Shown here piece by piece: positions 1 to 6,726 of a DNA stretch of 29,986 bases; position 1 is the stretch's first letter; each line of letters starts with the position of its first letter. Position numbers and translations under genes: made by a program. The notes beneath the pieces are model-generated. The model was not told where the DNA came from. It did not search any database and saw only the letters and a program-made list of their open reading frames with translations. This stretch comes from JBQCEE01 sp051960575 (GTDB lineage: Bacteria > Actinomycetota > Actinomycetes > Mycobacteriales > Jatrophihabitantaceae): the NCBI RefSeq assembly GCF_051960575.1, contig NZ_JBQCEE010000139.1, forward strand, positions 1 to 29,986, read 5' to 3'.

Positions 1-1
1 C

Positions 2-697
2 GTGAAGGCGCTCGCACTGCACCAGCTGCACGACCGCGTGCTCGACCGCATGGGCCGCAGCCCGCTCGTCGCCAGTGTGACAGCGAAGTTCGTGACACTG
101 CTCGTGTCGGACTTCCTCGCCCAGAACCGCGCGCGGGCCGAGAAGCTGCCGGGCGTCGGCGGCATGATCAAGCTCGGGGTCGGCGTGGCCAACAAGGCGA
201 AGAGCCCGTTCGACAAGCAGATCGACAGCCTGCTCGGCGAGGCGACCAGCCGCGGGACGGCGGCCGCGATCAAGACGACGAACCAGTCCGTGAAGCAGAT
301 GCTGGACGAAGCGCCGCTGCGCGAGGCCGCCCTCGAGATCTGGGACCTGCACGCCAAGGAGCCGATCAGCGACCTGCGCAGCTACATCAGCAAGCAGGAC
401 CTGCACGAGGTCGCGCTGCTGGTGCTCGACGTGATCCGCTCGGCGCGCGACAGCGAGTACGTCGGCCATGTCGTCGACGCGGTCGTCGACGCCCTCGTCG
501 CCGCGCACGGCCACCGCACCGCCACCGAACTGCTCGACGACCTCGGGCTGACGCGCGACCGCATCGTCGCCGACGTGCAGCGCGTGGTGCCGCCGCTGCT
601 CGAGCGGGCGAAGGCCGGCGGCGAGCTGGAGGCGGCCGTGCGCGCTCGCCTCGCGCCGTTCTTCGAGACCGGGGCGGCACAGCGGCTGCTCGGGTGA
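2..697 (+). CDS. Unrecognised helical protein, probably 5'-truncated by the window edge
   Basis: The frame is open from base 2 to a TGA at 695-697 and encodes 231 residues. A GTG lies at position 2, but nothing upstream is visible, so the true start may be outside the window. I do not recognise the family. The protein looks soluble and mostly helical, with many short amphipathic stretches rich in Ala, Leu, Asp and Arg. There is no signal peptide, membrane segment or obvious catalytic motif in the visible part. Its stop overlaps the GTG start of the next gene (shared GTGA), so the two are probably translationally coupled. Codon use is typical of the window, which supports a real gene. Function unknown. 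Confidence 0.75.
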   Translation: MKALALHQLHDRVLDRMGRSPLVASVTAKFVTLLVSDFLAQNRARAEKLPGVGGMIKLGVGVANKAKSPFDKQIDSLLGEATSRGTAAAIKTTNQSVKQMLDEAPLREAALEIWDLHAKEPISDLRSYISKQDLHEVALLVLDVIRSARDSEYVGHVVDAVVDALVAAHGHRTATELLDDLGLTRDRIVADVQRVVPPLLERAKAGGELEAAVRARLAPFFETGAAQRLLG

Positions 698-1461
698 CGG
701 GCACGCTCATGGGCGGCCTGGACGACCTGGTCGAGCGCCTGCGGGCGGCGGGCTGCGTCTTCGCCGAGGACGAGGCGCGGCTGCTGCGCGGTGCGGCGAC
801 CGGGGCCGACCTCGACGAGCTCGTCGCGCGACGGGTCGCCGGTGAGCCGCTCGAACACCTGCTCGGCCGGGTGCGGTTCTGCGGGCACCACGTCGTCGTC
901 ACGCCCGGGGTGTTCGTCCCGCGGCGGCGCACCGAGCTGCTGGCGACGGCGGCGCTCGCGGTGCTGCCCGACGACGCCCTCGCGGTCGACCTGTGCTGCG
1001 GCAGCGGCGCGGTCGGGGTGGTGCTGGCCGAGCGGGCCGAGGTGCACGCCGTCGACCTCGATCCCGCCGCCGTGCGCTGCGCGCGGCAGAACCTGCGCGC
1101 CGACCGCGTGCACGAGGGCGACCTCTACGCCGCCCTGCCGCCGTCGCTGCGCGGCTGCGTCGACGTCGTCGCCGCCAACGCGCCCTACGTGCCCACCGAC
1201 GCGATCGCGCTCATGCCGCCCGAGGCCCGCGAGCACGAGGCCCGCCTCGCGCTCGACGGCGGCGCCGACGGCCTGGACGTGCAGCGCCGGGTCGCTGCCG
1301 GCGCCGGCGAGTGGCTGCACGAGCGCGGCTGGCTGCTGATCGAGACCAGTCGCGCGCAGGCGCCGGCCACCGCCGCGCTCGTCGAGGTGGCCGGCTTCGC
1401 CGCCGAGGTGCTGCACGACGAGGACATCGACGGCACCGTCGTGCGCGGCCGCCGCCGCTGA
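694..1461 (+). CDS. PrmC/HemK-related SAM-dependent methyltransferase (putative protein-glutamine N5-methyltransferase)
   Basis: A 255-residue protein with the layout of PrmC-type methyltransferases: a helical N-terminal region (about 1-60), then a Rossmann-type SAM domain. The SAM-binding loop is VDLCCGSGAVG at about 98-108, and the acidic strand end VDLDP follows near 120-124. The substrate-amide motif reads NAPY at 162-165 instead of the NPPY of true PrmC. That variant is typical of the actinobacterial PrmC-related family, whose substrate is unknown, so release-factor methylation should not be assumed. Start: the GTG at 694 overlaps the TGA of the preceding gene; ATG 709 is an alternative, but neither has a clear Shine-Dalgarno. 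It probably forms an operon with the upstream gene. A palindromic repeat begins 5 bp after the stop. Confidence 0.88.
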   Translation: MTGTLMGGLDDLVERLRAAGCVFAEDEARLLRGAATGADLDELVARRVAGEPLEHLLGRVRFCGHHVVVTPGVFVPRRRTELLATAALAVLPDDALAVDLCCGSGAVGVVLAERAEVHAVDLDPAAVRCARQNLRADRVHEGDLYAALPPSLRGCVDVVAANAPYVPTDAIALMPPEAREHEARLALDGGADGLDVQRRVAAGAGEWLHERGWLLIETSRAQAPATAALVEVAGFAAEVLHDEDIDGTVVRGRRR

Positions 1462-1466
1462 TCGGC

Positions 1467-1528
1467 GCGAAACCCCCCGCTCCGGCCCACATTCGCGCTC
1501 GAAACGGGGCCAGAGCAGGGGGTTTCGC
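1467..1528. repeat. Palindromic repeat, family A copy 1
   Basis: Two 22-nt arms (1467-1488 and 1507-1528) match at 20 of 22 positions around an 18-nt loop. The left arm begins GCGAAACCCCCC and ends CCGGCCC. The loop contains a further 4-bp pairing, TTCG with CGAA. Both mismatches are C opposite A on this strand, so RNA from the other strand would form G-U pairs there. It starts 5 bp after a stop codon and lies 31 bp before the -10-like hexamer of the cyclase gene. A related element is at 5734-5787. There is no T-tract, so it is not a classical intrinsic terminator, though it could still end transcription. Confidence 0.85.
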
Positions 1529-1559
1529 GGCTCGGACGCACCGCACGACCGACCTGCGG

Positions 1560-1565
1560 CAGACT
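1560..1565 (+). promoter_or_regulatory. Candidate -10 box for leaderless cyclase mRNA
   Basis: CAGACT ends 6 nt before ATG 1572. There is no Shine-Dalgarno, which fits a leaderless transcript starting at the ATG. No -35 match is clear. Confidence 0.4.
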
Positions 1566-1571
1566 GCGGCC

Positions 1572-2651
1572 ATGCTGGATCTGGCCGCACTCGAGGCGGC
1601 GGGCATCGCGCGGGCGGCCGAGCGCGCGCCGCTGCTCGAGTACCTCGACCACCTCGGCTTCACCGTGGACGAGATGGTGCAGGCCGAGCGCGAGGGGCGG
1701 CTGTTCGGCCTGGCCGGCGACGCGGTGCTGCGCTCGGGCGAGCCGCGCTACAGCCTCGCGGCGGCGGCCAAGCGCATCGGCGTGCGGGTCGAGGAGGTGC
1801 AGCACGCGTGGGCCGCGCTCGGCCTCACCGCCGCCGGCCCCGACAGCGTGCTGCTGAGCCAGGCCGACCTCGACGCGCTGCAGCTGTGGGCCGAGCTGCG
1901 CGCACTCATGGGCGCCGAGGCCTCGCTCGGCCTGCTGCGGGTCATGGGCGCCGGGCTCGCCCGGCTGGCCGAGGCGGCGTCGGCCGCGATCCGGGTCGGC
2001 GTCCCCGAGGTGACGCTCGGCGCGGCGCCCGACGAGCTCACCACCGCCCAGTCGTTCCGCGCGGTCGCCGGGTACGTGCCGCGCATCGGGGCGAGCATGG
2101 ACGCCGTCTTCCGGCACCACCTCACCGCCGCGCGCATGTACTTCGAGGGCGTCGTGCAGGACGACACCGCCTCGGTCGTCGCCGGGGTCGGGTTCGCCGA
2201 CCTGTCCGGCTTCACTGCGCTGACCCAGCGGCTGCGTCCGGACGAGTTGTCGATGCTGCTCACCGACTTCGGCGGCACCGTGGCCGACGTGGTGCACGCC
2301 GACGGCGGGCGCGTCGTGAAGTTCATCGGCGACGCCGTGATGTGGGTCAGCCCGTCCGCCGACCGGCTCGCGCAGGCCGCCGCCGACCTCGTGCTGCACC
2401 CGAAGGCCGTCGAGGCGGGGCTGCAGGTGCGGGCCGGGCTGGCGCACGGCCCGATGCTCGCCGTCGCGGGCGACTACTTCGGAACGCCGGTGAACCTCGC
2501 CGCACGGTTGGTCGCCGCCGCCGAGCCGGCGCAGATCCTGGCCTCGCCCGACGTGGCCGAGCGCCTCACCGGCTGGCGTGCCGAGGCGCTCGAGCCGATG
2601 GTGCTGCGCGGCTTCGACGTGCCGCAGCCGGTCTACGCGCTCGGCCGCTGA
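1572..2651 (+). CDS. Class III adenylate cyclase with N-terminal regulatory domain
   Basis: A 359-residue soluble protein predicted to make cAMP from ATP. Residues about 1-175 resemble the adenylate-cyclase regulatory domain of M. tuberculosis Rv1264 (pH-responsive and autoinhibitory in that protein). Residues about 200-359 are the class III catalytic domain. All canonical residues are visible: metal-binding Asp210 (in FADLSGFT) and Asp254 (in KFIGD), the adenine-specifying pair Lys250 and Asp301, and transition-state Asn308 and Arg312 (in VNLAAR). It should therefore be an active adenylyl, not guanylyl, cyclase. The N-terminal region includes a helix-turn-helix-like stretch near 60-85. Start: ATG 1572, since the longer upstream open frame runs through the preceding gene. 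Its 3' end overlaps the convergent oxygenase gene by 19 bp. The trigger and the target of the cAMP are not evident here. Confidence 0.9.
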   Translation: MLDLAALEAAGIARAAERAPLLEYLDHLGFTVDEMVQAEREGRLFGLAGDAVLRSGEPRYSLAAAAKRIGVRVEEVQHAWAALGLTAAGPDSVLLSQADLDALQLWAELRALMGAEASLGLLRVMGAGLARLAEAASAAIRVGVPEVTLGAAPDELTTAQSFRAVAGYVPRIGASMDAVFRHHLTAARMYFEGVVQDDTASVVAGVGFADLSGFTALTQRLRPDELSMLLTDFGGTVADVVHADGGRVVKFIGDAVMWVSPSADRLAQAAADLVLHPKAVEAGLQVRAGLAHGPMLAVAGDYFGTPVNLAARLVAAAEPAQILASPDVAERLTGWRAEALEPMVLRGFDVPQPVYALGR

Positions 2652-3574
2652 ACCGTGCCCGACCGGTCGAGCATCGCCGCCGCCTCGGGCATCGACCGGC
2701 GGCCGCGCCGCAGCTGCTGCCGCTCGCGTCCGGCGAGGATCTTGAACAGCGGCGCGTTCACGCCGTGCAGCACCGGGTCGAGCGGACGCGGCACGAAATG
2801 CGGCGGCTCGACGTGCGCGACCCGCACGGTCTGCAGGGCCGTGCGGTAGGCCGCCTCGTGCACCGGTGTCCAGCGGAAGCCGTAGAGACGCCGGATCGAC
2901 GCCGGCAGCGACCCGCGCACCACCAGGTCGATCGAGCGGAACAACGGCCGCAGCGGCAGCGGGTCGTCGTAGTCGCCGCGCTTCGCGCCGACGAGGTACG
3001 ACCCGACCACCCGGGCGTGCTCGGTGAGGTGCGGTTCGCCGGACGCCAGCCAGCCGTCGAAGGACCGGCGGAAGGTCGGGTAGTCGGGCGGCGCCGCGTC
3101 GCGCGGCATGCCGAACAGCTCGGCCCAGGTGACGAAGTCCTGGTAGAGCGCCTCCTGCTCGCCGGGGGTGAGCGGGCGGATCAACAGCCGTTGCAGCACA
3201 TCGACCGAGTCGAAGGCGAAGGCCATGGTCATGAACATCAGGTGCGGGTCGGTCGCGCTGTACGGGGTGCCGGCGGCGTAGGGCCCGGCCGCCTCGGCCA
3301 TCACCCCGGTGACCCGGGCGTGCCGGCGGCGGGTAAACTCCAGCGCGCGGTCGGCCTCCTCCTTCGTCCCGAGGAAGACCGCTTCGAACAGCCGCGCCGT
3401 GCGCGCGAGCCGGTTGTACGGGGTGTCGCGGTGGGCGGTGTTCTCGACCGTGCCGACGAACAGCCGCGGGTGCGCCGCGCCGATCACGAGCGCGCGCTGG
3501 CCGTAGGTGAGGCCGACGGCGCGACTGCCCATGACACGCACGGCCATGGCGTCGTCGGCGAAGTAGCCCGGCAT
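2633..3574 (-). CDS. MpaB/DUF2236-family oxygenase-like protein
   Basis: A 313-residue protein of the DUF2236 family. Members include fungal MpaB and the latex-clearing rubber oxygenase Lcp, which bind b-type haem and cleave C=C bonds. Family features visible are the N-terminal GQRALVIGAAHP stretch, RLARTARLF, the Arg-rich RRRHARVTG segment near residue 90 and the conserved SATDPHLMFMTMAFAFDSV block about 20 residues later. No signal peptide is seen. Start: ATG at 3574, with a near-perfect Shine-Dalgarno AGGAGG 5 nt upstream; the open frame upstream of it lies in the intergenic region. It is divergent from a TetR gene 80 bp away, a common regulator-target arrangement, with a palindrome at 3585-3600 just upstream of the ribosome-binding site. 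The substrate is unknown; lipids or other hydrophobic alkenes are possible by family analogy only. Confidence 0.87.
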   Translation of the reverse strand: MPGYFADDAMAVRVMGSRAVGLTYGQRALVIGAAHPRLFVGTVENTAHRDTPYNRLARTARLFEAVFLGTKEEADRALEFTRRRHARVTGVMAEAAGPYAAGTPYSATDPHLMFMTMAFAFDSVDVLQRLLIRPLTPGEQEALYQDFVTWAELFGMPRDAAPPDYPTFRRSFDGWLASGEPHLTEHARVVGSYLVGAKRGDYDDPLPLRPLFRSIDLVVRGSLPASIRRLYGFRWTPVHEAAYRTALQTVRVAHVEPPHFVPRPLDPVLHGVNAPLFKILAGRERQQLRRGRRSMPEAAAMLDRSGTVQRPSA

Positions 3575-3584
3575 CGGCACCTCC

Positions 3585-3600
3585 TGCACAATATTTGGCA
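3585..3600. promoter_or_regulatory. Candidate operator palindrome between oxygenase and TetR genes
   Basis: A dyad of the form TGC-N2-AATATT-N2-GCA, centred in the only AT-rich patch of the 80-bp divergent gap. It abuts the oxygenase Shine-Dalgarno (3580-3585). Likely bound by the divergent TetR protein; this is inferred from position and symmetry. Confidence 0.45.
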
Positions 3601-3642
3601 AGAGCGTCCCCCAGATTCGGCGACGAGGCAAGGGGCGGGTGC

Positions 3643-3648
3643 CACAAT
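3643..3648 (+). promoter_or_regulatory. Candidate -10 box for leaderless TetR mRNA
   Basis: CACAAT ends 6 nt before the GTG at 3655, with no Shine-Dalgarno. This supports GTG 3655 over the longer open frame beginning at 3595. Confidence 0.4.
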
Positions 3649-3654
3649 CGGCCC

Positions 3655-4296
3655 GTGGCCCGCGCGTACGGGGGTGTCCCCGCCGAGCAGCGGCGCGCCC
3701 AGCGGCGTGCGGCACTGCTCGAGGCCGCCCTCACGTTGGTGGGCCGCTCGGGAGCCGGGCGCCTCACCGTCGCCGGCCTCTGCGCCGAGGCGGGACTCAA
3801 CGAGCGCTACTTCTACGAGAGCTTCCGCACCCTGGACGACGTGCTGCTGGCCACCGCCGACGTGGTGCTCGGCGAGGTGACGTCCGCGATCATCACCGCG
3901 GTCGCCGAGGCGGCGGACGACCCCCAGGCGAAGGCACGGGCCGCGATCGGGGCCGCGGTCGGCCTGCTCGCCGATGATCCGCGGAAGGCGCGGCTGGTCA
4001 TCGTCGAGCCGTTGTCGGTGCCGGTGCTCGCGGCGCGACGGGCCGAGGTGGCCGACGCGTTCGTCGCGCTCATCGTCGCCCAGGCCGAGCAGTTCTACGG
4101 CGCCGAGACCACGCTCGCCGTCGGATCGTGGGGACGCTTCGCCGCCGCCCACCTGCTCGGCGGGCTGTCCGAGACGCTCACCGCCTGGGTGCGGGGCGAA
4201 CTGCCGATCAGCCGCGACGACCTGGTCGAACGCAACGCCGAACTCTTCGCCCTCGTCGCGCAAAACGTGGTCGAGCGTGGTCTCAACGCACGTTGA
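3655..4296 (+). CDS. TetR-family transcriptional regulator
   Basis: A 213-residue one-component repressor. The N-terminal TetR domain spans about 10-65 with the helix-turn-helix at about 37-56 (LTVAGLCAEAGLNERYFYESF). The C-terminal ligand-binding helices are divergent and give no clue to the ligand. Start: GTG 3655 puts a normal-length N-terminal arm before the DNA-binding domain; a start at 3595 would add about 20 residues of low-complexity sequence and ignore the -10-like CACAAT. It faces away from the MpaB-like gene and probably controls it and itself through the palindrome at 3585-3600. The stop lies 3 bp from the stop of the convergent membrane-protein gene, with a hairpin across the junction. 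Confidence 0.88.
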   Translation: MARAYGGVPAEQRRAQRRAALLEAALTLVGRSGAGRLTVAGLCAEAGLNERYFYESFRTLDDVLLATADVVLGEVTSAIITAVAEAADDPQAKARAAIGAAVGLLADDPRKARLVIVEPLSVPVLAARRAEVADAFVALIVAQAEQFYGAETTLAVGSWGRFAAAHLLGGLSETLTAWVRGELPISRDDLVERNAELFALVAQNVVERGLNAR

Positions 4297-4305
4297 GGGT
4301 CACCA
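4278..4305. terminator. Shared hairpin at convergent gene ends
   Basis: CTCAAC-gcac-GTTGAG forms a perfect 6-bp stem with a 4-nt loop over the TetR stop codon. TGGT and ACCA can pair outside it across a small bulge. It lies at the meeting point of two convergent genes and lacks a U-tract, so termination is a guess from position. Confidence 0.4.
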
Positions 4306-5157
4306 GGCCGAGGAGGTGACCACCTGCTCGACCTGGGCGCGCGTCAGGGGCGGCGCGCTCGCCAGCAGCCCGCCCATCCCCTTGGGGTTGGCCCGGTTGC
4401 TCACGTGCAGCAGGATCGCGACACCGTCCGCGCGCACGTACTCGCCCCGGTAGGTCACGCCGCCGCCCTCGAGCGGCTCGTCACCGATCGCGAGGGTGCC
4501 GCCGTCGACGCGGCTCAGGGTGCAGTGGCTCCGATCGGGGTCGTCGCACTGCGCCTGCTCGCCGGGCGAGGCCTGGAACATCTGCACGTCGTAGCCGCCG
4601 TGACGGCCGTCGGCGGCCGTGAGCACGCCGACGATCGCGACCCCGTTCGACTGCACGGGTGGCAGCGACGAGGGCGACCCGCCGATGGACGGTGTCGACG
4701 GTGTGCCCGTCGCCGGGGCGCTCGAGGGCGCCGCCGGCATGGTCATCGTCACGGAGTGCCCGGTGTCGGTGACGGTGAACGACGTGGCGAGGTCGCCGAG
4801 CGCCGCGGTGAAGCGCCGCTCGAGGTCGGCCTCGGTGCTCGCCACCGGCGGGCGGGCGGCCGGTGCCGACGATGGCGCAGGCGTCGTGCTGTCCAGCGGC
4901 GAGTACGCCTGCCAGCCGTACTTCTCCGACGGCACCGGCGCCGAGGGGGGTGACCCGGCGTCCTGCGTGCCGGCATGGTCGCCCGACGACGTGAGCCAGG
5001 CGGTACCGCCGGCGACGGCGAGCACCGTGGCGGCGCTCGCGCCGATCAGCAGGGTGTGCGACCGGTGCGGTGCGGGCGGGACGAACGGCTCGGCGGGCAG
5101 CGCGTCGGCCCGTCGTTCGAGCTCGGCGAAGGCGTCGTGCAGGTCGTGGAGGTCCAT
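4300..5157 (-). CDS. Membrane-anchored extracytoplasmic protein, partner of the SigE-family sigma factor
   Basis: A 285-residue protein of unknown function. Residues 1-33 are cytoplasmic and charged, with the opening MDLHDLHDAFAELERRAD. One transmembrane helix follows at about 35-56, then a long Pro/Ser/Ala/Thr-rich linker (about 57-185). The extracytoplasmic C-terminal part has two cysteines (CDDPDRSHC) that could form a disulfide. It starts 1 bp after the stop of the sigma-factor gene, so they are surely co-transcribed. The topology (short cytoplasmic N-terminus, one helix, large outer domain) resembles anti-sigma or sigma-associated membrane proteins, but no zinc-binding anti-sigma motif (HxxxCxxC) is visible. 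It may instead be the main target of the sigma factor. Start: ATG at 5157. Confidence 0.82.
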   Translation of the reverse strand: MDLHDLHDAFAELERRADALPAEPFVPPAPHRSHTLLIGASAATVLAVAGGTAWLTSSGDHAGTQDAGSPPSAPVPSEKYGWQAYSPLDSTTPAPSSAPAARPPVASTEADLERRFTAALGDLATSFTVTDTGHSVTMTMPAAPSSAPATGTPSTPSIGGSPSSLPPVQSNGVAIVGVLTAADGRHGGYDVQMFQASPGEQAQCDDPDRSHCTLSRVDGGTLAIGDEPLEGGGVTYRGEYVRADGVAILLHVSNRANPKGMGGLLASAPPLTRAQVEQVVTSSAW

Positions 5158-5158
5158 G

Positions 5159-5656
5159 TCAGCGCTCCTGGGTGGCGTAGGGCGTGGGGTGGTCGGTGAG
5201 GTCGAGGCGCAGGGTGGCGAGTGCGCGCGAGATCTGGCTGCGCACCGTCACCTCGCGGCAACCGAGCTCGGCCGCGATCTCGGTGTCGCTGAGCCCGGCG
5301 TAGTACCGCAGGACGACCGCGGCCCGCTGCCGCCGCGGCAGCTGGTCGAGCCGCCGGATCATCGCGTCGCGCTCGGCGTGGTCGTGGGTGCCGTCGTCGA
5401 CCGCACCCGGTGGTTCGATGTCGGCCTGCGGCCGGCTGCGGGCGAGCCGGCGGTGCCACGAGACGTAGTCGTTGACGATCATGCGGCGCACGTAGGCATG
5501 CGGTTCGGCGACGCTGCCGATCCGTCCCCACCGCTCGTAGGCCCGGCCGAGCACGTCGCTGACGAGGTCCTCGGCGAGCCAGGTCTGGCCCGTGAGCACG
5601 GTGGCGAAGCGCAGCAGCGACGGTCGCCGTGCGGCGACGTACTCCTCGAACCTCAC
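5159..5656 (-). CDS. SigE-family ECF RNA polymerase sigma factor
   Basis: A 165-residue ECF-type sigma factor of the actinobacterial SigE family. Region 2 lies at about 10-75 (LLRFATVLTGQTWLAEDLVSD, then the -10-recognition helix up to WHRRL). Region 4 lies at about 100-150 and contains the -35-binding helix-turn-helix LSDTEIAAELGCREVTVRSQISRAL (about 122-146). Region 1.1 and region 3 are absent, as usual for ECF factors. Start: GTG at 5656 with a GGAG about 8 nt upstream. The membrane protein gene follows after 1 bp, suggesting a two-gene operon in which the second product may control or be controlled by the first. Family repeat A copy 2 lies upstream, between this gene and the hydrolase. 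The signal it responds to is unknown. Confidence 0.92.
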   Translation of the reverse strand: MRFEEYVAARRPSLLRFATVLTGQTWLAEDLVSDVLGRAYERWGRIGSVAEPHAYVRRMIVNDYVSWHRRLARSRPQADIEPPGAVDDGTHDHAERDAMIRRLDQLPRRQRAAVVLRYYAGLSDTEIAAELGCREVTVRSQISRALATLRLDLTDHPTPYATQER

Positions 5657-5733
5657 CTGCAGCTCCGCCCGATCGTCCGATGTCGACGCCCCTCAACGCG
5701 GCTGCGGCCCGATCCGTTGCATCGTCCACCGCC

Positions 5734-5787
5734 AACCCCCCGGTGTGGCCCGTTTCCGGGCATGAAATCGGGCCACACCAGGGGGTT
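5734..5787. repeat. Palindromic repeat, family A copy 2
   Basis: Arms of 19 nt (5734-5752 and 5769-5787) match at 18 of 19 positions. The left arm begins AACCCCCCGGTGTGG. The 16-nt loop holds an inner TTTC/GAAA pairing. Compared with copy 1, the arm centre changes from GCTC/GAGC to GGTG/CACC, so pairing is kept although the sequence differs. It begins 6 bp after the stop of the hydrolase gene on the minus strand, where it could also serve as a terminator. Confidence 0.85.
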
Positions 5788-5793
5788 CGCGAG

Positions 5794-6717
5794 TCAGTCG
5801 CGCCAGGGGTCCTCGCGCCGCCACACCGTCGGCAGGTGCAGGGCGACGTCGTCGTGCGCCGCGCAGTCGACGAGCACCCGCATGGTGACGTCGAGGTCGT
5901 CGCCGGCGTAGGGCAGCGCGCGCAGCGGCCGGTCGAGCGGGCGGAAGAAGTCGTCCCAGTGCGTGAGCACGGCCCGGCGCGCGCCGACCGCGACGACCGT
6001 CTCGGCCCAGTACGCGCGGATGTACCGCTCGGGCTGCACCCCGAGCTGCCCGATGCCGAGGTAGACGACGTCGGCGTTCAGGCCCTCGAGCGCGCCCGGC
6101 ACGAAGCCCGCGCTGCCCTGCACCAGCACCGTGCGCGCGCTCGGCAGGTGACGCAGCAGCAGCGACCACGCCTCGCCGCAGCGGTACCGCTTGGTCGGGG
6201 CACGCAGCGGCACCGGGGCGTCGATGGTGCCGGGGAACCGGTCGGGTGGGCAGTGCTCGCTGACGAACGACGTCAGCTCGAACGGCCCGTACTGCCTCGG
6301 CTCGCCTGGCGTGACGACGTCGATGCGGTCGTCGGGCAGGCCGTGGCCGCGCGCGATGTTGGCGGCCGACGCGCCGCCGACCAGCACCGCGCTGGTGCGC
6401 TGCGCGACCACGGCGCTGTCGAGCGCGTGGTCGAAGTGCGTGTGCACGGGCGCGACCGCCTCGATCCTGGTCACCCCGAGCCGGCGCAGGGTCGCGTCGA
6501 TCCGCTCGGTGTCCGGGCCGATCGGGCCGCGCAGCACGCTCACCAGCCCCGGACGCGAGAAGAAACCGTCCGTCATGAAGGCGTGCTCGCCGTCGTCCAC
6601 CAGCAGCGAACTGACCCCGAGGAAGGTGACGGCGAGTGCTGAGTCGGCGGTCGCGTCCGGCACGTCGAACCGGTCGGCATAGCGGCCGAGGTCGGGGCGG
6701 CCGAGGCGCAGGCGCAT
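5794..6717 (-). CDS. Metallo-beta-lactamase-fold hydrolase in the glycerolipid operon
   Basis: A 307-residue cytoplasmic protein with the metallo-beta-lactamase fold. The metal motif HTHFDH is at 92-97, preceded by a core strand VTFLGVSSLLVDDG (30-43) and a TDGFFSRPG loop (49-57). Later conserved elements are SEHCPPDR and the TGA-proximal GARRAVLTHWDDFF segment carrying a likely distal metal His. The opening resembles UlaG/NAPE-PLD-like members more than beta-lactamases, but the substrate cannot be read from the sequence. Start: ATG at 6717, 9 bp after the lipid-kinase stop, so it is the third gene of the minus-strand operon after the flavoprotein and the kinase. That position makes a phospho- or acyl-lipid substrate plausible; this is inference. 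The family A palindrome lies 6 bp past the stop. Confidence 0.87.
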   Translation of the reverse strand: MRLRLGRPDLGRYADRFDVPDATADSALAVTFLGVSSLLVDDGEHAFMTDGFFSRPGLVSVLRGPIGPDTERIDATLRRLGVTRIEAVAPVHTHFDHALDSAVVAQRTSAVLVGGASAANIARGHGLPDDRIDVVTPGEPRQYGPFELTSFVSEHCPPDRFPGTIDAPVPLRAPTKRYRCGEAWSLLLRHLPSARTVLVQGSAGFVPGALEGLNADVVYLGIGQLGVQPERYIRAYWAETVVAVGARRAVLTHWDDFFRPLDRPLRALPYAGDDLDVTMRVLVDCAAHDDVALHLPTVWRREDPWRD

Positions 6718-6726
6718 GCCGCCTGT

